From Effrenium voratum (Eukaryota > Sar > Dinophyceae > Suessiales > Symbiodiniaceae), in NCBI GenBank assembly GCA_963377175.1, contig CAUJNA010000446.1, forward strand, positions 2,268,351 through 2,332,350: a stretch of 64,000 nt of DNA. The letters are read 5' to 3'. Of this stretch, positions 57,431-64,000 are shown piece after piece. How positions within the stretch are numbered: the first letter of the stretch is position 1; each line of letters starts with the position of its first letter. The translations under genes and the position numbers were made by a program. Below the pieces are notes generated by a model. The model saw nothing but the letters and a program-made list of their open reading frames with translations. It made no database searches and was not told the origin of the DNA.

Positions 57431-58076
57431 CAGCGTGCTTCAACATTTATATTTCGGTATTATAAGGGTTTGCCAAACAATCGTCAAAGAAGAGATATAG
57501 CCGCCAACCCCTAACAAACAAGGCGCTACAAAATTGCAACACTGCTATATCACGGTCACTCCAAGTCTCACACTCCAAATTTGGCTTGGCTGCGGGGTGA
57601 TCAGCACGATACGGGGGGGATCAGCTCGAAACGGCGTATCACCTTGAAAACCCTCTATCACCTTCTCGCGGGGTGAAGAACACGAAACACATATCTAGGT
57701 AGCGCGATCTTGCTCTTCGAAGAGAATGCGACGGCCGGAGCCGTACGGCGGCCGGAGCCGCGCGTTCAATAGGGCTTCTCAAATAAAGACAACTGCAACA
57801 CAATGCCTTTTTTAGTGATGCGACGACCGAAGCCGTGCTTTTTGGGTCGCGAACCCCCCCCCCTGGAGCTCAGCAGTTGCGCCGTTCAGCAGGCGCGCGC
57901 TGCAAAGCGCGTCGCCGCCAGACCTGGCCAAGAAAAGAAACACTGGAACAATGCTCTTCTTCTTCTGCCGGACGGAACACAAATGCTACCTCAAAGCGGG
58001 ATTTCCCATAATTCGGAAACATCGTCATCAAGAAAATGCCTGGTTCATGGAGGGTCAATTCTTCGAAGAGTTCGCA
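57431..58076. other. Gene-free stretch
   Basis: A short internal repeat GACGGCCGGAGCCG/GCGGCCGGAGCCG lies near 57730-57763. The words GGGGTGATCA, GGGGGATCAGC and CTATCACCTT recur between 57590 and 57670. No gene seen. Confidence 0.5.
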
Positions 58077-58950
58077 CTATCCGTCGAGGTTGAGTTCAAT
58101 CCTCTTCTTCATGGCTCTTTTGCTCTCTTCGCGTGGATCATGCCGTAGGCATCCGGAAAACAATCTGCTCATTCTCTCAGTTCTCCAGAGGATGAGATGA
58201 ATGATCTGTTTCGCTCTGTGTTTCTCGATGGAGTAGCACTTGCATATGGATTGGGCGTTGTGAATTGTCCGATCCATGTCAATCTGCCTGTTGCGGCATG
58301 ACATCGGTGTCATAAACTTGTGGATTCTCGTTCGGATGACAGCAAATACTGCAGATCTTCTTGATGTACTCCATGTATGCCTTTCTGCATAGGATCGATT
58401 TCTAGGGAATGTTGGATACCAGTAGTCATCGAAATGAGCCTTGAGTCTTTTCGTGCTTCTCTCTCTCGCCTCTCGCGCTCAGGTTCGAAGTCCTTGGTCG
58501 ATGTCGCAGATGGTGGAGCATTCATGGTAGTACTCTTCCAGAGTATTCCAGAAGCATCCTGGATTGATGGTTTCCTTCACCTTGAACGCTCGTCCGTGAT
58601 TCATCTCGAATTGTTAGTGGATGGAGGAGGTACCTTCATGGTCGGTCGCCTTGGCAATGGTGGCCGATCTGATAGTTGTCGGATTCAGTCTCCTCATCCA
58701 TATTGTTCTTGGGCTGTGCCTTGATCTTAGGTGTTAGCTTCAGTGGAGGTACTGGAGGCTGCGTGGGCATAGCCAGTCGTTCCTTGAGAGGTCGACTTGG
58801 TGGATTCTCCTCTTTCTCGGTTTCGGAATCACGCTCATAGTCAGCCTGCTCCATGTTGATGTCTTCTTCCGACAGATGGGATCGTACGGATTGTTCGTCC
58901 TTGATCTCCTCCATGGCATGGTCGGATGACTGACTCATCATCTTCCTCAA
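58077..58950 (-). pseudogene. Decayed acidic/charged protein, probably part of the retroelement
   Basis: Minus-strand frames 58950-58636, about 58610-58480, 58525-58310 and 58313-58077 line up head to tail with stops or frameshifts between them. The first part is acidic and Pro-rich (EEIKDEQ, SETEKEENPPSRP); then FKVKETINPGCFWNTLEEYY, a REREREARK-like basic stretch and a C-terminal LILWRTERMSRLFSG. No family recognised. It lies downstream of the RNase H on the same strand. Confidence 0.45.
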
Positions 58951-59262
58951 CGGTCTTGCGGACCGGAGATTCCCTGAGAGGGGATGCTCGCCTCTTCACT
59001 GCCGGCTTCAGCGAAGGGGCTGCCGAACAGACTGCTCAAGAGTGGCATAACGGCAAGATGATATGACATGCGCAATCGCAAAAATGGTTGGACGGTTTGT
59101 ATACCGAATTGGCTGCGGCAGACACATATTTCTTGAGGTTCAAGAATGGTCCAACGCAAACACTCGTCACGGATTTGAGGAATTGAAAATCACTAGAATG
59201 GAAAATTCATGCGTCGGAATTCGTGGACATGTTGATCATGCCCAGGTTCCCCAGTAAGCAAA
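58951..59262 (-). other. Degenerate tail downstream of RNase H
   Basis: Minus-strand translation gives scattered short frames (GNLGMINMSTNSDA) without a recognisable domain. Probably eroded element sequence. Confidence 0.35.
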
Positions 59263-60020
59263 CATGGACTCTGCTATACCGACTCCTGCAAATGCAATGA
59301 TGTCGGGTCCGTGTTTTGTATTGTGCGCTAGCCATTCAACCAAAAATGCTTTGTTCTGCAACATGGTACGGAAAGGTGGATGTGCGTCAACATTCAAGAG
59401 GTTGCCTGTCAGGACGGTCTTGCTCGTCCGCTTTAGCTGAAAGTTTGGTCAGCGAGTCTGCAAGCATGTACGAGGTCGTGCATCTGTCCACTATTGCTTT
59501 CCTTTCGCAACATCTGGACTAAGTGCATTGTTTCTTTCTGTTCCGGTTGATGGGTTGTGGATGCAGTTGTAACAAGGTTGTTTGCATCAGTGCGGATATG
59601 AACATCTGCGATTTCGCCTGTAATGTCTGGCCAGAGACAGCGAAGAAATAAAGCTGAACCGTAACAACGCATGAGTCCGTGCAATTCGGCAACAGTTGTG
59701 GACATTTTTGTAGCGGTAATCTTATGCGTCTCGTGGTCGACCAATGAGCCTCTCGAGTTGGATGAGCCCTGGCGAAGATCTCGTTGTTCTTCAAGAACGA
59801 TAACATGCGCGCGTTGGGATGACTTATCTTCATTGTTGCGATAGGATGCATCTGGATAACCAACTATGCGTGTCTTCCCACGAAGGGGCCAGAATCTCAT
59901 ACCAGGCGGGATGCTTTTGATGGTTCTGACTGCTTTATTGATAGCGCGGACGTCCTCAATGGTTAAGACACTTCTGTATGCAGTATGCATCTGAGGAGTG
60001 AGGGGCGTATCATCCTTCAA
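59263..60020 (-). pseudogene. copia-type RNase H
   Basis: The 195-codon frame 60020-59433 shows the copia RNase H pattern: GYPDASYRN (first Asp), VAELHGLMR (Glu), HIRTDANNLV (second Asp), then EQKETMHLVQMLR. It degrades the RNA strand of the RNA-DNA hybrid during reverse transcription. The frame ends at LADQTFS; homologous text continues with a stop and a frame change (SAKADEQ, then FPYHVAEQSIFG) to about 59263. The preceding ITFHKRLKDDTPLTPQM is the linker from reverse transcriptase. Catalytic residues survive, but the gene is broken on both sides. Confidence 0.85.
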
Positions 60021-60730
60021 GCGCTTGTGAAAGGTGATCTCCTGAAGCTCGTCAATGGCAACGTTCTGATGGACATTGATACCGTGCTTGTCGTCATGCT
60101 TCCATTGGATGCGTTGTCCTACAAAGAGGCAACCATTTTTTTCTTCGGAACCAATTGTTTACGAAGTCGTCCCATGATTTCCTTCTCAAACACATCGTCC
60201 CCAATCATAAGAAGATCATCTAGATCGAATGTGTTGGATGATTTCTTCTCAATGCAGACGTGGGTTTTGGAAGCTGCTTAAGTCATTCAGCCCGTAGGCA
60301 GGCTTTTTCGCGCGCACCGATGTGTGGCGGATATCCCATTTCGGGAGGGATTTGACAAATGATGCTCCGATTCTGATCGTATGCCTTGCCTTGGAAGAAT
60401 GCTGTTTTCAAATCCATGTGCAAAATATTCCAGCCCTTGCTTGCGGCTGCTTGGATTACAAGGCGGAAACCACTCCTTGATGCAGCAGGACTGTCGGTCT
60501 GCTGATCATTCTCCTGCTTGTCTTGGAATCCTCTGAGGACCCAACGAGCCTTGGTCTTCAGGAAACTAATTACCGTCTTTGTCTCGCTTTAGGGTAAGGA
60601 CCCAGCGACCGGTGACCAAATTTCTGACATGAATCTTTCGTGCGTCGACGAGGTCGAGCACTTCATTGTCAAGCCAAGATTTGCACTCGAGAAGCTTTGC
60701 TTCAAGGAATTGCGTTGATAAGCGCTTGTC
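60021..60730 (-). pseudogene. copia-type reverse transcriptase (core)
   Basis: Minus-strand text includes RWVLRGFQDKQEND (~60560-60520), HMDLKTAFFQG (~60420-60388, first catalytic Asp), ICQIPPEMGYPPHIGARE (~60360-60310), KPAYGLND (~60305-60275) and DLDDLLMIGDD (~60225-60195, catalytic Asp pair). Breaks: a frameshift in an A-run just before KPAYGLND, loss of roughly 100 bases between YGLND and the DD box (only about 20 codons remain), a stop after PRLH, a stop (TAG) after KKKMVASL near 60120, and a stop in the stretch before KTKARW. The usual YVDD reads DLDD. Confidence 0.85.
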
Positions 60731-61192
60731 TCACTCAGTGGCTGTCGCTTCCTTCCGCCTCTTACCAATGAGTGCGGATGTGGACGAAGCCTTCAAGGAT
60801 TCTTGCTTGGATGAGTACAAGACTAGGAGTGCTCGGTCAGAGTCCGTCATGTTCTTGCAAAGGCGGTCAACATGATTCTTGTCTGTGTATTTCTGGTGAG
60901 AGAATCCGCATTGGGTGGATGGCTTGAAGGTCCCCTTTATAGCGTTCAGGAGGACAGGGTTGCCTTCGATGTCTCTTGGAACCGTAAAGGATCCGGTATG
61001 AGCGCAGATCTTCTGTTCGGCTGTCATGAATGACCAGTGTGCTTCGTCAATGACGAGCATCCTGATCATCATACGCTCTTGTCCTCTGACAGTATTGAAA
61101 TTCTCGGTCTTCTTGGTCAGTGTACTGCATGGTTCTCTGTGAACTTCCAGTGCCGGATGAAGTTGGAACGTGAGGGATGAGCTCTTCCTCAC
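60731..61192 (-). pseudogene. copia pol connecting region upstream of reverse transcriptase
   Basis: A 153-codon minus-strand frame (VIDEAHWSFMTAEQKICAHT ... KRRKEATATELSE) joins the linker to the reverse transcriptase. No catalytic motif expected. The frame runs on past the listed end toward NSLKQ and ANLG before changing phase. Confidence 0.6.
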
Positions 61193-62156
61193 TATCGGAT
61201 TGCATCGGCAAAGTGACTGGATTGTTCGAATTGAAATGTATGAAGCTGCAGGTTCACCTTACCTTGAGGAGAAGGTTCAGGTGAATCATCATCATCGTCT
61301 GGTTTCTTCTTCTTATTCTCAGCCTTGTGCTTTGGAATAAAGTTGGATGATGCGGCAGGTTCATTGCTGGGCGAAGGCTCAGATGACTTCTTCTTCCCAG
61401 CTTTCTGCTTTTTAGGCGAACTGCCCTGCAAATGTGCAGTTGTTTCTTCGTCTTGCTCAAGATGGGGCAGTTCAAGCTCTTCATCATTGTCTTCTTCTTC
61501 GGGATGCGTCAGAATTGCAGGTGGTGAAGGTGCCACGACAGTCGGAAGAATCGGCTGAGAGGGTTGCGACTGAGACGGCAAAGAGACATCACCCCCCAGT
61601 CGATTGAGTCCACTTGATTGACTGGCTTTTGCCGTTTAACAGCGGGGGTTCCCCCACTCGGCTTACCGTCTGGCGGCAGCAGTGGATCTACTGGACTGGC
61701 GCATCGGAAAATGAGCGATGGACTGATGCCAACATCACTGCATGCCACGTCTTCCCAATTGCACTTGGATGCTGGTAAGACCCAAATTCTGCTCAGCTGA
61801 TCTGGTCGCCAGAAGGATATACAAGCATCGTCCGGAGGTGACGTGATAGGCACATTGATGCCAATCGTGTGAACGTATGCTGCGCATGCATCATATTGAG
61901 TGGATGAAGCGCACAGCTGTCTCAGCTTCTTGCAACCTTTCCACATGTTCTCAGTTTCTGGAGGGTACTGTTTCATGGTCTTCTGAAACTTTTGGACTAG
62001 CTGATCCTGGATGACCAGTGGTTCAACATTGTTGTTGAATGGGAGGTCCTGGATTCTAACAGCGGTGCTGCTGCTAGTCATGTTGAACTCCTTGTCGGTG
62101 GCTTCCATCTCCTTCCTGAGAATGTCTACCTGCTTGTTGGTGAATGGCTCGAACAT
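61192..62156 (-). pseudogene. Acidic/Pro-rich linker of the pol polyprotein
   Basis: Frames 62156-61509 and 61581-61192 overlap with a phase change near 61580. The first begins FTNKQVDILRKEMEATD and includes CISFWRPDQLSRIWVLP; the second is low-complexity (HPEEEDNDEELELPHLEQDE, KKKPDDDDDSPEPSP). Such linkers between integrase/methyltransferase and reverse transcriptase are poorly conserved. No function assigned. Confidence 0.55.
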
Positions 62157-62975
62157 GCCTCGTTGTCAAGCGGTTTCATCTTCAGGTGACGAAGGATGAT
62201 GTGCGCGAGGTCCTGGCAGAACTGGTAAGGATGTACCTGTGCCAGTTTGGTTCTGCTTCCGGAAGTGCCGGCGTTTCCCTCGAGGGGTTGATGTTCATGT
62301 TTCACCGAGCTGTTGAAGTTCTTACACTTTCTGAAGATTGGTCTCATTACCTCGGAAGGTAAGCAGTGCATCAAGTTTGTGGGCTTGAGACTTCTGAGTC
62401 CGGATTCAGGATCCTTCAGTCCATATGCACAGAAATGGAAATCTCCCCAGGTCATGGAAGGATCTGAAAATAGTTGCTGCATGCATTGCAAATACCAGAC
62501 CCTGGATGTCTGAGGATTTTCAATGATGAAGTATCTTCAGTGCTTCAACTGATACGCAATGGATGCCACGAACTTAATCATCGGCATGCAGCGATTCCGC
62601 TTTTCCCAGACCTTCTGTTGGTCTTGTTGGATGTTCTGCATATTTGACCATGGTCCACGGACTGGTGCCATGAGGATGAGGTCAGGCGCTTGCTCCTGGA
62701 TGATCTCCATGACCATAGGTCGTCCCTTGGATGTCATTACGTCAAATCCGTTGCGGATGTCAACGGGAGTCCCAACCTTTAAACCTGTAAGTGCGCCATT
62801 GACTGAATCTGGCACTACCTGCAAAGATCTCAAGAACGTGGATCTTTCCTTTACGTACACAGTTCCAATGTGCTTGTTCAGGAATGGATGTGAGGTATGT
62901 TCTTGCTGGCCTAGGTGCTGCAGGCTTGGGAGCCGACTTCCCCACAATGCGCAATGGCTTAGAGGATGCTGGCTA
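62126..62975 (-). pseudogene. C5-cytosine-methyltransferase-like domain inside copia pol
   Basis: Frame 62954-62760 carries HVLEIFAGSARFSQ, like methyltransferase motif I (SAM binding). After a phase change, the 63112-62537 frame continues LKVGTPVDIRNGFDV and DLILMAPVRGPWSNMQN, at the place of motif IV. After a further stop, FIIENPQTSRVWYLQ resembles motif VI (ENV), followed by FCAYGLKDPESG, KHEHQPLEGN and RTKLAQVHPYQFC down to 62126. The domain would place methyl groups on DNA cytosines. In motif IV the codon is CGT (Arg) where TGT (Cys) would give a PVCGPWS box, so the catalytic Cys appears lost. Methyltransferase capture by dinoflagellate retrotransposons has been reported; membership here rests on motif reading. 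Confidence 0.6.
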
Positions 62976-62993
62976 TGCTGGCTTAGGATCAAG

Positions 62994-63960
62994 TTAGTAT
63001 GGACGATTCCCTCCTGGAGTCGGCTGAAGGCCGCGTTCTTCCTTCTGCAAGGATTCTTGTTCATCTGGTAGAAGAAAATCAATTCCAGGTTTCCCCGCAA
63101 GGATGGTTTCATCCTTTCTGACCTTTGTCATGTTGACCTTGATGAGTCGGGTTCCGAGATCAAGTCCAACCATTGCTCCTTCCAAGGGAATGACCTTCCC
63201 TTTTTGCCAAATTCCTCCCTTGCTTCCATCGCACCGGATCTTGGATTTGTCTTCCTGCCAGTAAAATACCTTGTCTTTAACCTGAAGAGGTTTAGAACTC
63301 GTTCGGAACTTCTGAGCAAGGTCTCGTCGGATATCTTCGGATTGACGAGCTTCTTGGAATGCCCGCTTGGACAGCTGCTTGGTTTGGATGGCTGTAAGCT
63401 CTTCTTCATTCCTGTCGATCGTCAATTGAGTAGGTGTTGCGACATCAATCTGGCTGAGATCTGCTGGTCGTCTTCCGAATGCAAGTTCCAAAGGCGTTAC
63501 ACCCCCCGTATGAGCATGATCTTGAATTGGGCCTTCAGGAGTCGGTGTGTTCGGTCCCAATGAGATCGGTGATGTCAAGGGATTGATAGTTCCCACGTCT
63601 CCGTCATGAAGGCTTGATCTGGGACAACTGATTTGGGCTGCAAGTGATACTGGTCAAAGTAGTTCCTGAGGACAGCGGTCTTCTTGGATTCTTGCGTAGT
63701 CATCACTGCCTCTGCAGGGAGCAATGTTGTTGCTCCATCCAGATGACAAAAACAATGATTCGTTCGCCAGTTCCAAGAGGAACTTGACAGTGATCAATGA
63801 ATGTCATGTCACCAAATGTGTACGCTCGAAGTCCACTCAGTCACTCGTCTTGCTTCGTGTCGGTGCTTGTTTTGCCCCTTGGCACACTGCGGATTATGTC
63901 AAAAAGGTCGTATGTTGACTTTGGCAAATGAAGCGCACGAGTTCTGAATCGAAATTGGCC
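62994..63960 (-). pseudogene. copia-type integrase
   Basis: Minus-strand text: FGDMTFIDHCQVPLGTGER (~63820-63765; first catalytic Asp), then after a one-base frameshift GATTLLPAEAVMTTQ, NYFDQYHLQPKSVVPDQAFM (~63665-63610; second Asp) and SLGPNTPTPEGP. The third acidic residue cannot be placed because about seven residues seem missing. The 200-codon frame 63596-62994 then shows the conserved TGGVTPLELAFGRRPADLS and a C-terminal segment VKDKVFYWQEDKS. The region inserts cDNA into the host genome in live elements; this copy is interrupted. Confidence 0.8.
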
Positions 63961-64000
63961 GGTTGTCATGTGATGATGCTGAAGGTGGAGTTTCTTCAAC

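Larger units (their letters stand above)
58951..64000 (-). mobile_element. Degenerate Ty1/copia-like retrotransposon pol, truncated by the window end
   Basis: Domains on the minus strand run integrase (63960-62994), methyltransferase-like (62975-62126), linker (62156-61192), reverse transcriptase (61192-60020) and RNase H (60020-59263). Integrase before reverse transcriptase is the Ty1/copia order. All domains carry frameshifts, stops or deletions. No terminal repeat, primer-binding site, gag or protease is visible; the 5' part lies beyond 64000. Confidence 0.85.

Overview
The window looks like nuclear DNA of a dinoflagellate, probably of the Suessiales/Symbiodiniaceae group. The evidence is a decayed Ty1/copia-type retroelement whose pol carries a cytosine-methyltransferase-like domain, very long gene-poor repeat-rich stretches, tandem organisation of multi-kilobase units, and a sequence resembling the dinoflagellate spliced leader. 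Nothing suggests a prokaryote: there are no operons, ribosome binding sites or dense coding. I could not confirm one intact protein-coding gene, tRNA or rRNA. The species assignment is inference. Layout: (1) 1-12.9 kb is diverged non-coding DNA with several simple-sequence and minisatellite arrays: a TGCGCA-centred array at the left end, a GT microsatellite, a tetranucleotide ladder AAAC-AAAG-AAAC-AAGC-AGGC at 7.4-7.9 kb, a 57-bp tandem repeat at 8.4-8.94 kb and a GGCCA-rich array at 9.14-9.59 kb. (2) 12.9-52.07 kb is a degenerate head-to-tail array of a roughly 10.7-kb unit. Copy I (~12.9-24.28 kb) is the most diverged, copies II (24.28-35.11) and III (35.115-45.73) are co-linear, and copy IV (45.735-52.07) is partial and holds an internal, recent 2.5-kb tandem duplication. 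Each unit carries the same ordered set of short GC-rich blocks in AT-richer, faster-diverging DNA. I call them A1, C, F, A2, B2, G, E, A3, B3 and D. Most share a GGCACCTC-type core (minus strand AGGTGCC) and, on the minus strand, encode related peptides (EVPTEMPTSP, SPSEMPAESSG, QVPTVDAEAG, GVPTATAH, QEVPVPG). They may be exon remnants of a tandemly arrayed minus-strand gene or a recurrent non-coding element. The sequence alone does not decide. (3) 52.07-55.4 kb, minus strand: a frameshifted polyprotein-like pseudogene with a possible endonuclease/exonuclease/phosphatase fold. (4) 55.5-57.9 kb: GC-rich DNA with a ~180-bp direct repeat (each copy with a conserved hairpin) and CTG/GCC-rich tracts. 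(5) 58.1-64.0 kb, minus strand: a degenerate Ty1/copia-like pol in the order integrase, methyltransferase-like domain, acidic linker, reverse transcriptase, RNase H. It runs off the right edge, so gag and protease, if present, lie beyond 64 kb. The retroelement domains would once have worked together in reverse transcription and integration; this copy is broken by frameshifts, stops and deletions. The array has no recognisable function, and its ordered conserved blocks are the most promising unexplained signal.
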